From the NCBI GenBank assembly GCA_025266875.1, contig JALLLT010000006.1:1178001-1242000 (forward strand): 64,000 nt of DNA. The letters run 5' to 3'. Shown piece after piece: positions 46,244 to 57,537 of this stretch; within the stretch, counting starts at the first letter, position 1, and each line of letters opens with the position of its first letter. The position numbers and the translations under genes are program-made. The notes beneath the pieces were generated by a model. It was not told the origin of the DNA and made no database searches. It was given only the letters and a program-made list of their open reading frames with translations. This DNA is from Fennellomyces sp. T-0311. Taxonomy: Eukaryota; Mucoromycota; Mucoromycetes; Mucorales; Lichtheimiaceae.

Positions 46244-47876
46244 TTACATCCAGATACGCGTTTTGTAAACTTTGAAGAGCTCACGGACCAGCTCTCGGAA
46301 ATCAATGCGTCGTTCGGCAATAAAGTAAAACGTCAGCTTGCGACGATCCCTAACGGTTGACGCGTGTTATATGTCTCGACGAGCAAGCCGCATGATTGTT
46401 TATTACCACTGATACTCGGCATCCACCACGTCCATCCGCAATTTCCGCTGCTTGATTTTCTGCTGACACACCTGCAGAGCGCTTTGTTCGTCCTGCTTCT
46501 TCACCAGCAGCTGATTGACTTCATCGGGTTTGGCGAGGCGGCATATCTGCTTGATGCTCGAGTCGTTGGTGAGCGATGAGGTTGAATTGGAGGGCTGGGG
46601 GACGGCGTCAGTGGATGCCTCGCTTTCGTTGCTGGACTTTTGCGATTGGAGCAGCGTCACCTGTTCAGACGACAGGTTATCCATGGCCACTTTGCCCAGA
46701 TCTTTCCCACGATCGGCTTCCACAATAACAAGGTCGCCGACTCGAGGTCGTACTTTGGGATCTGAAATATAGAAGAAATCCGTGCGCCCCGCCTTGAACT
46801 CGACCATGTACAATTTGCTGCCCTCTTGCGTGTCAACCGCCTTTTCCGCAGCCTTCTCTGCAGGCGACGCAGGCCCCTCGTCGGGGGCGGGCGTTGCAAT
46901 GGGCTCGACGTCCTTGGCGGGCTGTTCCTCGGGCACCTGCTCAAGGTATGGCGGTGGAACGTAGCTGCCGACACTGGGCGGTGAGAGTGGCACGGAGGGC
47001 GACGGCAGGGGCGACGAGAAGACGGGTGGTTTGGGATCAAGGGTAAACGGGGATGTGTCCAAGCTGATGGGTGTCGGTGGAGGTTGAGCCGGGAAACTGG
47101 AGGTGGACGACAGCGAGTTCCGTCGATGCTGTTGATGGAACAAGTGCGGGTAGCTTTCACAGAGCAGTTCAGTTTTCAAGACTGCCGTTTGGCACGTTAA
47201 AAGATTAGGTACCTCATATCCACCTGGGCAGGGTCAGGAAACACATAGGGTTGCGAGGCACGGCGTTGGTGAAACAGGTCAGAGAAACGGGGCTCGGGAG
47301 AGAATAGCGGAGGGAATCGATGAAAGTAATCCTCATGCTGTTGCTCAGATCGCCGTCTTGTGTAGGCAGGGGCACGTGGGTGCCAGCCAGGCGTGAGCGG
47401 GCCAGCCGAAGAAGACGCTCCCGACGACTGCGATCGAATCCGCATTCCACTCATTTGACTTTCAAGCTGGTCCTCTTCCACAGCTGCGTACTCGTCGTAC
47501 CCAAAGTTGCCCAGATCTTGGCCCATCGAGAATGACAGGCTGCGTTGCTGACGGTATGCGGGCTCGGGGTCAGTAAAGATGGACGGGCCGTCCCATTGGA
47601 ACGCTCCAAACGACTTCCAGCTGCTGTTGTGGTCAGATGAGCTGTGAGACCGTCGCCGATCGCTCGCCACCTCCTCTTGCGAGGCCATGCTGCCTCTGCG
47701 TGCCGGGCTGCCAACCACCTTCCACGCCTTATCTTCTTCTTCATCTCCTTGCTGCTGCATGTTAAAGTCCGCCTGCTGGTGGTGCTGAGCACTTACAGAG
47801 TTCCACGCCTAAAGCCTTTGCTCGTTATACAAAGAACATTTATTTATTATGCATGCATACAGACCTGTGCCATCAT
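46244..47876 (-). CDS. PSP1 C-terminal domain protein
   Basis: Four exons: 47876-47865, 47808-47213, 47153-46407, 46349-46244; 486 residues. The first ~290 residues are disordered, rich in Ser, Pro and Gln. The PSP1 C-terminal domain then runs to the end: [53 protein letters not shown], and [12 protein letters not shown]...[19 protein letters not shown], which also marks the natural family end. Yeast PSP1 was found as a suppressor of DNA polymerase alpha mutations; related proteins are associated with mRNA granules, and the biochemical role is not settled. The start is uncertain: exon 1 (12 bp, MMAQ) uses a weak GTCTGT donor. The alternative is the ATG at 47760 inside exon 2, which loses about 20 residues. 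Confidence 0.85.
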
Positions 47877-48294
47877 ATTTCAAAAAGAGTGAGAGAAAAG
47901 TGTGTGTGTGTGAGAGAGAGAAGAGTAATCCAAACTCACTACGAAAAAAATCGGCTGCATGAATTTATGAGCCCAAAGTCGAGTGGCACCACTTACGCGA
48001 TATTATGCGCACCACGCTCTTTTTTTTTGGACCACAGGAATGCGAAAACTTATTTTGAATGGCATGTCCACTGCTGCAATCAATTCAAATTACCTTGCAC
48101 AAATGAGCGAAACCGATTGTTTATAGAGGGCTTGGGAAAACGGGGCCGACTGCCAAAAGAATGAGCAAAGTCCAAAATCAAGCAGTTGCGCTAATGGGTA
48201 GAAGAGGAGGAAAAGAAAGAGAGAGAGAGAGAGAGAGTGCTGGACCACGCAAGTAAATACAATGCGTAGCACTACTTATGCGGAAAACGCCTTT
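47877..48294. other. intergenic gap, PSP1-gene promoter and Snl1-like 3' end
   Basis: About 420 bp with a CA/GA-rich microsatellite patch at 47901-47924 and a (GA)n run at 48217-48238. No gene seen. Confidence 0.6.
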
Positions 48295-48732
48295 TTAAGG
48301 CAACACCTGTTTGCATTGATCCACTCGATCAAAGTCTCGTTGGATAGATTGGATGATCTGTCGCTTGCGCTTCTTTATGTGTTGCATACGCTCCTCCTCA
48401 AACGCCGTCGCCTGGTCGTGCTCTTGCACGATCGCCTCGCGCGGCCGTATGGCGTCCAGTCGCTCCAGCAGTCGCAGCAGCAGCTCGTTGCACTGTGCAA
48501 GCATGTATTCTCGCTTCTTACTGTCGCGGATGCTGTCAATGCTGTCTAAATCTTTCCGGATGGCTTCCTGGTCACGCTTAATTTGTTGCAGGAGCTGAAG
48601 TGCATGCTTCTCGTCTGCGCGTGTTCGTTTCCGTTGTTTCATCTGTCGATCATTTTGTACTACGTAATAAACTGCTCCAATCACGGCCATCGCTCCCATG
48701 CAACCAAATAGGTACGCTTTTAGCACCATCAT
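48295..48732 (-). CDS. SNL1: membrane-anchored BAG-domain co-chaperone, Snl1-like
   Basis: Single exon, 145 residues. An N-terminal transmembrane helix (about 5-25: AYLFGCMGAMAVIGAVYYVV) is followed by a basic linker and an all-helical region with the pattern of a BAG domain: LDSIDSIRDSKKREYMLAQCNELLLRLLERLDAI, then KRKRQIIQSIQRDFDRVD. Yeast Snl1 (159 residues) has the same layout: ER/nuclear-envelope anchor plus a cytosolic BAG domain that binds the Hsp70 ATPase domain as nucleotide-exchange factor. The assignment rests on architecture and the helix pattern rather than a long identity, so another short coiled-coil membrane protein is possible. The gene starts 107 bp beyond the LSG1 stop on the same strand. 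Confidence 0.7.
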   Translation of the reverse strand: MMVLKAYLFGCMGAMAVIGAVYYVVQNDRQMKQRKRTRADEKHALQLLQQIKRDQEAIRKDLDSIDSIRDSKKREYMLAQCNELLLRLLERLDAIRPREAIVQEHDQATAFEEERMQHIKKRKRQIIQSIQRDFDRVDQCKQVLP

Positions 48733-48838
48733 CTCCTGGAATTTGATTTGAAGGGGAGAGAGAGAGAGAGAAAGAGAGAGCGTTGTGAAACTTTGCTGCT
48801 AAAAACAAATTGTGTATATTTCGGAGATGACATCACGG

Positions 48839-51105
48839 CTACACATAATCACCGTAGCCAGCCCCACTTCGGCTCTTTTGGTTTTTCCTGCCCTTCTTGT
48901 GATGTTTCTTGCCTGTTAGCAGCCCTGCCTCCGCCGCATTCTGTTGAACCATCGCCATTCGCTCCCTCCGTCCCTGGGGCAGCGGCATGCCGTCTTCGCC
49001 TGTCATCTTTTGATGCGGATACAAAGTGACGCGTGAGAATCCGCCACGCATGGATGCTGCTGCTTTGCCCCGAACGCTGGGTGCTGCCATGTGTCGACTA
49101 AAGAATGACTGATCTACGGCTTCCGTCTTGGAACCGCGCGTCGCGCCACTAGGCGATGAACTGCCGGCTGGCGCTACGTAGTTCAATGCAGTGGAAGGCA
49201 CACGCGTCGTCGGTGCCAACTTCTTCTGTATTTGAAGAGCAGCGGTATGGTGTTCGTCGTTGAACGTGCCAGTATCGACACCGGGTGGCGGATGGCAGTA
49301 CAGCAGTTTGCCATTGACGTAATCTTTGAGGATATAGCGTGCAGCACGCGCTTCGTCTGGATTGCCCTGACTTGATCGAAAGTAGCCCCTAGCGACTGTT
49401 TTCCAATGGTTTAGACCACTGTCAGTGTCCACAACAGCAACTTACTGGCATAAGCCGAACATAGCTCGGCGCTTGTCGGAACACCCGTGCCGCCGTCCTC
49501 TTTGGGCTGTGTTCTAATTCTTATACCGTATGTTGCTTCAATCACGGCCTGCGGTATCCGCTGTGCTACCAGCGACGTAGGCCCGGTATGCTCGCGTAAC
49601 TGATCAATCGGCAGCACGCCATTGCACACTTGATCGGCTTTGGTGGTGGAAAAGGTAGGGAACACAAGGCCAGGGCAGTCGCAAAGAACCAGCTTTGGTG
49701 TGAGATGGATCGTTTGGAAATGTTTGGTTTTGCCAGGCGTGGACGACACAGAGACGCGCTTTTCACCGATCAAGGCATTGATTGTGCTGGATTTACCGAC
49801 GTTAGGATAGCCAACAAGACCAATAACGATCTTTGGTTCTTCTCCATCTTCTGCTTCTTCTACAATCCTTCCTTATCAGCCCTATGCCCATACAAACAAA
49901 CACTACGCTTACGTTTTGGCGTTTCTTCGATCAGCAAGTCCAGCAGATCAGTGGTCGTACGGATCCGAATGCGTTCATCCTCCTCCTTTGGTTCTTCCGC
50001 TGACAGCTTTGTCTCCGATAACGTTTCCGCTACTTCATCTGCCTCTTCGTCCTCCTCTCCGTCTTCCGAGCTGCCATCTTCCTTTGCTTTTTGTGCCGCC
50101 AACAATTTTTCATGCTCTTCCTTTTCTTGTGCCAGTCTCTCCTCCTCCTGCTGCTTGGCCGCCAACGATGCTGAGAAAAAGGTATATCGGATGCCACTTG
50201 CGTCGAAATAATCGGCCCATTTCCGTCTATGGCAAATCCCATATTAATCTCATCACATACCGCATGACTAAAACCGTGGGTACCTTTGCATTTCAGTCAA
50301 GAAATCAGCCTTGTTGATCAGCAGCAAGTTGTTCTTGCGTGGGTCAACTTCCTTGACACTCTTATCCAAATCAGCACTGCGGAAAAGTAACGGATTGCGA
50401 GCATCCACAATCTGAACCACCAACTGCGATCGTTCAATGACTCGCCACAACTGGCGCCACACTTCCAAGTTCTTTTCGTACGGTGTCAGCAACAATCCTT
50501 CATCTTCTTCCAACCTAACCCTCTATCAGCACCAACGATCCTCTTTAAAAAATCCTTCACACTTACTGTGCCATGCCACGACGCCAGCCCAGGAAACTTT
50601 CTCGCTCTCGTTGATGAAGTTGTTCAGCCGTCATGGATTTATCCCATTCGGGTCGTCGAGGGACCGTCAACTTGTCTATGTTCTCGACATGCTTTGCAAT
50701 TGTATTCTTTTCCTCTTCCTCGGTCAGCAAGAACGGATTCTTATAGGAATCTTGCACCACGCGCACATTCAACTTTTCTATGCCCAGTTTAATCGATCGA
50801 TCGTTACTTATTCGAAAGCCTTCTTTCCAAACCTGCTGTGAATTCCGTGCCAGCCAGCGCTGCAGTGCTAAGAAACGCTTCGAGATCATTCTCTTGCGTA
50901 ATACTTTGCATTTTCACCCATTTCGGTTCCTCGGCCTCTGTCGTGTGCTATACACTCCTTTTTTAGTCGTTTAACTCAATTTCCTAAACAACGTGGAACT
51001 TACCAATCTGCCCTCATCGACTTTGATAGATCGTTGACCTTGGAATCGAGACTTTATCACCGCGCGACCCAAGCTGCTTTGCTGTTTCTTGCCCTTCGGT
51101 GGCAT
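48839..51105 (-). CDS. LSG1: LSG1, cytoplasmic 60S-subunit biogenesis GTPase
   Basis: Seven exons: 51105-51004, 50947-50833, 50777-50567, 50514-50284, 50226-49913, 49859-49446, 49395-48839; 647 residues, all phases consistent. Start [18 protein letters not shown] is typical. The N-terminal part carries [17 protein letters not shown] and [17 protein letters not shown]. The GTPase is circularly permuted: [13 protein letters not shown] and LLINKADFL (G4) come first, then an acidic insertion ([12 protein letters not shown]), then G1 [10 protein letters not shown] and G3 DCPGLVFPT. The C-terminus ends in a basic Lys/Arg tract ([15 protein letters not shown]). Lsg1 releases the export adaptor Nmd3 from pre-60S subunits in the cytoplasm. 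The acidic insertion is usual in this family. Nothing suggests loss of function. Confidence 0.96.
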
Positions 51106-52343
51106 TCTGGCTTAAAAAAGTAGGTTTTTTAAAGCAAACGGAAATCCCAAAATTAAGGTGTACTTATTACTGCGGAAAAGCCACAGCAGGTTTTAGACTG
51201 CTGGTTACCAATGCATGAATCGCTTAATAAGCTGTCCCATTCTTGATCGTGGACACGTAATCCCGGTTGCTTGCGCCTCTTTTTCATCGGGAATAGTCAA
51301 ATAGCGCTATCTCTATCTATGAGTGATGAAATTGAGTATACCAGGCACATGTGTACTCGGTCCTTTTCGTCATCACAATTCCACTCTGCTTCGAGGTGGA
51401 GTGCGTAGCTCTCCAACGCTGAAGTACTACAAGTTGTCATTGGCGGCGCTAGTTGAGAAAGGGACTACTACCGGTGCACAGGTAATTCAGTGGCATATTG
51501 GAAGCGTATCACCTCTTTCTTTTCGAGACCACCATGCACCAAAGTCATTACAACGTCTTGCACTACTCCAAGAGCGTTGGGATTTCTTATGAACTACAAG
51601 AATTGCGTATCAAAGTACACGCTTTACACTGGAACATTTAATCGACTTGTTTGGTACACTTTAAGTGCTACACATTGTAGCACTACCAAAATATGCATAC
51701 TTTGGACTATATGGATTCCGAAGGAGACAGAACGGCACAATGTTTTGCTGGCTTCTCCACTCTGCACCATCAATATACACCGACTTTATGCCGCATAAAA
51801 AGCAAACTACCCCGCGTGAGTATGAAGATAATACAGTACATTGATGCTTCCAGGCAAGCGTTATATACTTATTTGAAGTCAAACCAGCAATACCTTGTAC
51901 GAAAAGCTTTAAAATGCGCAGCGTAAAGACCGCGATCACAACCACTTGTCCATTGCTTCGACGATGACAATTGATACTATGTAACTCTTGCTGACATAAA
52001 TATGGAACATCCATTTTCCCCTGTTTCTGATATCTGTGCTCAATGATATTACAATCGGTACGAAATCAATGGCAAACCATGAAGAGGTGCTGGAGATGGG
52101 TACTAGATAAATGGTTGAACTGCGATGGATGGTCATTACGCCCAAAGAATTAGATCGATTGCTGGAAATTTGTCACTATGTATATAATCACGCGGAAGCT
52201 ACGTTCATGGCTCTCTATGTAATATGCCATGTATACTTAACGTGGCTTTTAGAAGATCGAAAAGAAGAAGGCGTCGACATTCAGCCTTAAAAAATTGTAA
52301 CGAGACGACTAAAGTTAATAGATGTATCTATGTAAGAGGAGAC
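51106..52343. other. LSG1 upstream region up to the transposon
   Basis: About 1.2 kb. Open frames 51323-51592, 51490-51798 (+) and 51661-52014 (-) lack recognisable features. A short frame at 52111-52290 is listed separately. Confidence 0.45.
52111..52290 (+). CDS. possible 59-residue hypothetical protein
   Basis: Open frame beginning MVELRWMVITPKELD and ending EEGVDIQP. The composition is protein-like (helical, charged, few Cys/Ser runs), with a helix-forming segment LDRLLEICHYVYNHAEATF. In the same frame just upstream, a stretch starting ATG (MANHEEVLEMGTR) ends in a TAA directly before 52111, so this could be the intact end of a broken gene or the last exon of a spliced one. It stops 54 bp before the transposon's target duplication, so the insertion does not interrupt this frame. 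No family recognised. Confidence 0.25.
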   Translation: MVELRWMVITPKELDRLLEICHYVYNHAEATFMALYVICHVYLTWLLEDRKEEGVDIQP

Positions 52344-52347
52344 GTAA
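52344..52347 (+). repeat. target-site duplication, left copy (GTAA)
   Basis: GTAA directly before the element's CACC end; repeated directly after the other end at 57538-57541. Confidence 0.75.
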
Positions 52348-52373
52348 CACCAAGGGAAAATTTCGTTCAAAAG
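52348..52373 (+). repeat. left terminal inverted repeat of the transposon
   Basis: Begins CACCAAGGGAAAA. Aligns to the reverse complement of 57512-57537 with one gap and a few mismatches. Confidence 0.8.
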
Positions 52374-52415
52374 TGTTCGCTTTTTGTGCAACTTCCAACA
52401 ACCATTAAAAAATTA

Positions 52416-52476
52416 CACTTTTTGAACACTACTTTTGTGCATTTTTCGTTCAGTTTTTGCACACTTTTTGAACACT
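52416..52476 (+). repeat. left subterminal repeats of the transposon
   Basis: The 15-mer CACTTTTTGAACACT occurs twice, at 52416-52430 and 52462-52476. The core CTTTTTGAACA recurs in inverse orientation at the other end, within 57455-57469. TTTTGTGCA-like words are interspersed. They are probable binding sites for an element-encoded protein. Confidence 0.75.
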
Positions 52477-52948
52477 TTAGTTTAGTTTTGCAGAGTAACA
52501 TGAGCATTCATTGGACAAAGAGCATATGGTTTGGCTTGATGTGTAGATGTTATTGGCCAAAAGTGCAAGCAGCCATGTAATTATTACAATTCAATTGGAC
52601 GTATGTGAATGAGTATTGTGGTATGTATATATAATAAGCATTTTATTTTTTTTACAAAGTTTCAGCTACGTCTTTGCCTGGATGAAGGTACAGACAGCAC
52701 TAGAAGAAAAATTAAAGTCGTTAACTACGTTGAATATTCACATAGCAACTAATACTAACTTTCGACCTACGTAGAAGTAATGCTAGAGGATACATATTAT
52801 GAAGTACAATATTAGTATCTACCTTACATTGTTCGTGAATTGTGGAATAGGCAAGCAGATCTCTTGCAAGAGTTGATAATCGACTTGTTTGAGCTATAAT
52901 TACTAAGATTGGCTTTGCTTACCTTTCATCCACCAGCACCCAATTTCT

Positions 52949-54086
52949 TTACTTTCGGCGTTTGTTGGATTTCTTTGTCTTCTGACGCTTTTTCGGCTGT
53001 TCAGCATTATCCTCACCTAGGAGGAAGAAGCACCGAGTGACGATTATTAGCAACAGGGTGCCAATCAAATAAATTTACAATACATACCATTTCCACCTTG
53101 CTCACCTCGACTACCATTGTGCTTGGATCGTTTGCGCGATGGTTTGGGTGGTGGGAGGCTTTCTTCCTCATCCGATTGTTGGACATCTGGGAGAGGAAGA
53201 GAGAGTACAGGAGAAACATTCGCTCCTTGAATCGACAATTCTCTAAAGTATATATATGCATTCAGTACATACCTCATTTATAGCCATTGCAGTCATTAGA
53301 ACTTTTAGTTGCACTTACCCCTCCTCTCTCTCGCCTTCTGCAATAGCAGCCGCGGGCTCCCTGGTGCCCTCTGCGGCTGGGTGGCCTTCCGCGCATGGTG
53401 ATCGCGGAGCAACTTCTTCTGCTGGTACTTCTGGATCCACTGCTGGTGGTAGGGAGACCTCTGCGTCAATATGATGGTGAATTTGAGACCTCTCATACAA
53501 AGTATAGCTTACTGGCCGGTCCCGTAGCACTCTTCTTGTATGGCTTCCAAAATTTTCTCAAGAAGAGACGAGCGCCTAGCTGCAGCTCATCTGGTACTTC
53601 GCGCCAGAGATCAGGAACCTCACCCATTTTTTCAAGGCATTCGTCTCTGAGTCTAGCACCGGCTAACTTTGCGATTGGCCTACAGTTAGACTTCGCTGTC
53701 CTGAAGAACTTCGCCTGGTAGTCATCGCCAAGGGCTTGCTTCATAAGATCCTTGTATAGTCCCCAGCTGAACTGTGCGTCCGTGGTTTGACCCCTCTTGT
53801 TTTTGACAGTGGGGATCTTCACACAGCGCTCGAGCGGGGGGAAAGTAGGCAGCTCCGAAGACGGGGGAAGATGTCCCCCAAGGGTTGGAGGTGTTCCGTC
53901 CTGCTCCTGCGAACCCACATGGCGCGCTAGATTGCGAAGCTCTGAATGCAAATCACTAATTGCCGTCTTGAGCTCCAATCGTTCTTGTTTCATTTCTGCG
54001 ATTATGCTTTGGAATGCTTCGCGGTCTTGTTTAGACTTTTTCTTCAACTTTTCGTAAGCCTTGGACAGTTTTTCTAATGAAGCCAT
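52949..54086 (-). CDS. transposon accessory protein (coiled coil, basic tail)
   Basis: Four exons: 54086-53513, 53460-53319, 53242-53088, 53016-52949; 312 residues with consistent phases. The N-terminus is a coiled coil (MASLEKLSKAYEKLKKKSKQ ... ELKTAISDLHSELRNLARHV), followed by a Pro-rich linker and a compact central region (FSWGLYKDLMKQALGDDYQ; CLEKMGEVPDLWREVPDEL; FLRKFWKPYKK). An acidic/Pro-rich stretch and two basic clusters with nuclear-localisation character (PKPSRKRSKHN; PKKRQKTKKSNKRRK) close it. I recognise no Pfam-type domain. Plant CACTA elements encode a second protein (TNPA) that binds subterminal repeats; the same role is inferred from position only. It could instead be a regulator or capsid-unrelated helper. 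Confidence 0.7.
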
Positions 54087-54353
54087 GGTGAGTAAGTACT
54101 TATTTGAGTAAGGTGAAAGAACCAGAAGGAGCAGAGAAGAGAGTACGTAGGCAAGTGTTACTGATTGACATAAGCCATATTAGGAAGTTGGTAAACAACG
54201 CACCATATGTGGGACAGTGACCAGTCAAGTTTCGTTATTCTGGTCAATCATACGTACATAGAGAACAACTCGTTTGAAATAATACTTATATTGTTATATA
54301 TATGTGTGGGTTATGTCATGATTCTAAATTAATATCTGATCAGCGGTTTCTAT

Positions 54354-57300
54354 CTAGTTGTATAACAAGTTGGGATCGAAGATGAGCTGAGACTTATCCG
54401 AGGCTGGGTTATGTGGATAGAAGATATACTGTCGCCCGTTATCTGACTCTGCCCGTCCAGCAGGAGAAACGATTGACTTAATGTCAACAACCATTGGTTT
54501 TGTTTGAGTAGAGGCTGTCTTGTAAGGCCATATATCACTCATTCGGATCCGAACTGTATTGACAACTGCAAGCAGTGCCTGATCATCTCCTCGCTTATGA
54601 CGGAAAAAGCATAAAATGTCACCGAAATAAGTAACATACTGCATGTTCTTTCTCTTTGATCTGCTTCGGTCTGTGTTGAGCTTCACCCATAAGCGAACGA
54701 AAGAGTTGTTTTGTGACCTGTGGGCATTCTCTCTACCAAAAGTGCTTCCCCAAATATTATTATCCACCCAGCATCGACTTGCAACTCGGATCGATTCCGT
54801 ACGCGCCACGGTGACATTTCTGTAAGTGCCTAAACGATTTGCCCAGTAGAATACAAGGGCATTTTCGATACCTAATTGGCCAATGGTTTTTTCATCGTAA
54901 GGGCCCCAGAGTTCTCCCAGATCGGGATCCAGCAACGTTATTACATCCGGCGTTCGTCGTGGTTTAGCAGCAGGTTCGTTTCGTTTAGCATATCTGATAG
55001 CAGCCAGAGCAACAACCACATTTTGCGAATTGGCCACAGGATCCTTCTTTGACGTGATATTTCGCTTGATCTCGCCTATTGTCCTTTCCATTGCAAACGC
55101 TGCATATACAGGCAGAGGTCCCATGAACTGGATTACCTTAGACAAGTGTAAGAGATAATGTTGAGATATAGTGAAGACCTTAACGCTGATTTTTTCTTCA
55201 TCATGGAACTTCAAGAGAGAGCGCAACCAGATCAAAGAATGCTTCTTGATGTCCTTGATGTCTTCTCCAGTAACCTTTCGACGGCACGCAAGGTTGTACA
55301 GGGTTACCAGGGATATCACCGCATTTTTCGCTTCAATATCGTGGATGTGTTCCAACACCAGTGTCGGTACGATATAACGCATAAAGTAGATCCATTCCAC
55401 TGCTTTAAAAAAGCCAGCCTTCTTTGAAATGTTACCACAAATACCTGCGAATTCACTAGGAACTAATGACTTGGATCTTTCCATGGAAATACCAATCTTT
55501 GACAGTGTAGCAGGCGGTAAGTAGAATGGGTTGTTGGCCTTCCCGAATCTCCCATTAAGAAGTTTGTAGAACTGCCGTCCAACTCCTGGGCCAAGAAGGT
55601 GCATCAGATCAATAGGGTAGAAGAAAGGGCTATGGAACGATGGAAGCATAGCCAAGATGGATCCTCTGATGTCCTTTTCTGCTATCGTTTCTGTTGCCTC
55701 AGCTTCAACAGAACCGTCGTCTGTCACCGACATTTCAGTACCCGAATCATCAAGATCTGATTCTTCTGATTCAGGCTGCTCTGAAACATGAGGTTGTTCA
55801 GACGGATCAGCTTTTGGGCAGAAGGTTTGGTTTGCTCGTAAAGGAGACATAGATGCGCCTTCGGGTGGAGGCATGAATACCATCCGGTTTTCCCTTCTTT
55901 CGCCGTAAACTTCGCAAAATCTGCATCCATAATGTGCCATGTATCCTCTATGTCCACACATCTTCGCCACTGCTGGTATATCACCGCCAGCAAACAAAAG
56001 AATCGCCTTAAATCCGATTTCCTTGTTATTGTTGGTCTTGACAGACATTCCTTGTGTGCCTAGTGTAGTTAGCTCATCAATGACCGGTGACAGAAAGCTG
56101 AACAAATCCTTCGGCTGCTGTAATCCAGGTACTACACACGTTTGGAGCATGTACTTGTTTTCATATCGAATGGATGGAGGAAGGTTGAAGATGATAAAAT
56201 GAACGATCGTCATGGACCGTCCTCCGTTCTTGAATGGATTGAATCCGTCAGTGTACATGCCCAGATGAATCGTGTTGTTATCAGTGCGTTGGTAGCGTTG
56301 AAGCAACTTGAAGGCTTCTCCATCGAAGATGTCTGCCTTCGCTTCTTCATTGCTTGGCACGCCTGAGATGAAATGCTTTCTCACTTCCTGATCGTTCAAC
56401 ATGAGTGCGAGCTGTTTCGCCAAGGACAAGTACTTCATCTTCTGCTGCGGCTCCAAGCGGGTTTTGTCTTTGAAGCGGTCTTTTTTACAGTGCAAGCACT
56501 GTTCATCCGGATCGCAACGAGGTTTGGTAAACAGCATACATCCGTCGGGACACATATCATAGACTTCTGGCTGGAGGGGGTACTGCTTCAACAAAGACTC
56601 CTTCGCCTTGTAATTGCTTGGCAGTGCTGGAAGATAGCCATGGATGTACTCATTGAAACGATCAGTCATCTTTTCCATAAAGCGGCGAGGAACCTTGTAC
56701 TCTAAACCAAGTTGATATAGGTCAGTGGAGAGTGCTACATTTTTTTCGATCGTCAGCTTCACGCGTGAGGAAAAATCGAATGTTGTATTCAAATTCGTAT
56801 TGGCGGCGGTCGAGAATGGAGCGGGTACCGAGGACGCACCAGTGATTCCCAATCCCGGTGTATCATCATATCCATCGGTGTCCGATAAGGAGCCCTCTTC
56901 CGATAAAGTCGCCACCGCCTCCTCCTCGAGAGGTGCAGCGAATTCGTCGTCGTCATCTTCATCAATGGCGGGACAGCTCGCCACAGCATTACCTTGAACA
57001 GGTCTTGCGCCCTGTGCTATCTGTGTGTCATCCTCGAGTGGTGGTGATGGTGCTAGTGACACACCCAAGTCCATATCCACATCATCCCCAAGATCGTACA
57101 TCTGTTCAGTGGGAAGTGCAGTATCTCTTCCAGCATTGATGGATACATCGCGTTGCGCTTCCTATTGGCAACCTTAGCGCTTCTGTGGCAAGGAGCGGAA
57201 AACATGGTGATCTTACATTAGAAACACTGATGCTGTGAGCCCTGGAATCGATTTCCTCGTAGATGCGTCTGGCCATCACGTCGCCACATTCTTCTAAATG

Positions 57301-57378
57301 CTGCGCTTTCGGTGTGGTTTGATTGTTGAACCAGGTACCGCAGAAATCGCAATGGTATTCGAAATTTTTTGAAGACAT
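54354..57378 (-). CDS. CACTA transposase, Tnp2 family (Transposase_21-like)
   Basis: Two exons, 57378-57217 and 57161-54354, 989 residues. Exon 1 encodes a C2H2-like finger (YHCDFCGTWFNNQTTPKAQH...C). After an acidic region come the Tnp2 landmarks: CPDGCMLF with a following CLHCKKD (about 258-280), YTDGFNPFKNGG (first catalytic Asp, about 359), LLFAGGDIPAVAKMCGH (second, about 448), the zinc-like GCRFCEVYG, and FYPIDLMHLLGPG (likely third, about 571). The catalytic assignment is by analogy with the DDD/E superfamily. The long exon has no stop, so the enzyme may be active. The finger-bearing exon was found by following the open frame across a 55-bp intron to an ATG at 57378. Confidence 0.88.
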
Positions 57379-57454
57379 GGCTGAAAAAAGGTTCAGGTGA
57401 TGTGCCTGAGTGTTGAGTTTATGTTTAAAAAAGCGCACAGTTTGTGTGCAGTAA

Positions 57455-57537
57455 ATGTTCAAAAAGCACACATTTTCTGCACATTGAACACAACTAGCAC
57501 ACTTTTGGAAATTTTTGCACAAATTTTTCCCATGGTG
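57455..57537 (-). repeat. right terminal and subterminal repeats of the transposon
   Basis: On the minus strand the end reads CACCATGGGAAAAATTT, then TGTGC/GAACA words and, at 57455-57469, GTGCTTTTTGAACAT, which matches the left 15-mer over 11 bases. Confidence 0.78.

Larger units (their letters stand above)
52348..57537 (-). mobile_element. CACTA-like (CMC) DNA transposon, complete, two genes
   Basis: 5190 bp. The left terminus reads CACCAAGGGAAAATTT and the right terminus, on the other strand, CACCATGGGAAAAATTT; similarity continues for about 26 bp (CAAAA). The flanking direct repeat is GTAA. Subterminal sequence on both sides is full of short copies of GTGC and CTTTTTGAACA, as expected of CACTA transposase-binding regions. 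Inside, both genes read on the minus strand: a Tnp2-type transposase (54354-57378) and a smaller accessory gene (52949-54086). Known CACTA elements end in CACTA/CACTG and usually make 2-3 bp duplications; CACC ends and a 4-bp repeat are slightly off type. Both genes are open, so the copy may be recent or active. Confidence 0.88.

Noticed and set aside
46657..47160. 167-codon minus-strand frame in the PSP1-domain gene region
   Set aside because: It is the shifted frame of the Pro-rich part of the PSP1-domain protein, whose own frame carries the conserved domain.
49630..50211. 193-codon plus-strand frame across LSG1
   Set aside because: Ser-rich antisense of the acidic, GAA/GAG-rich LSG1 insertion.
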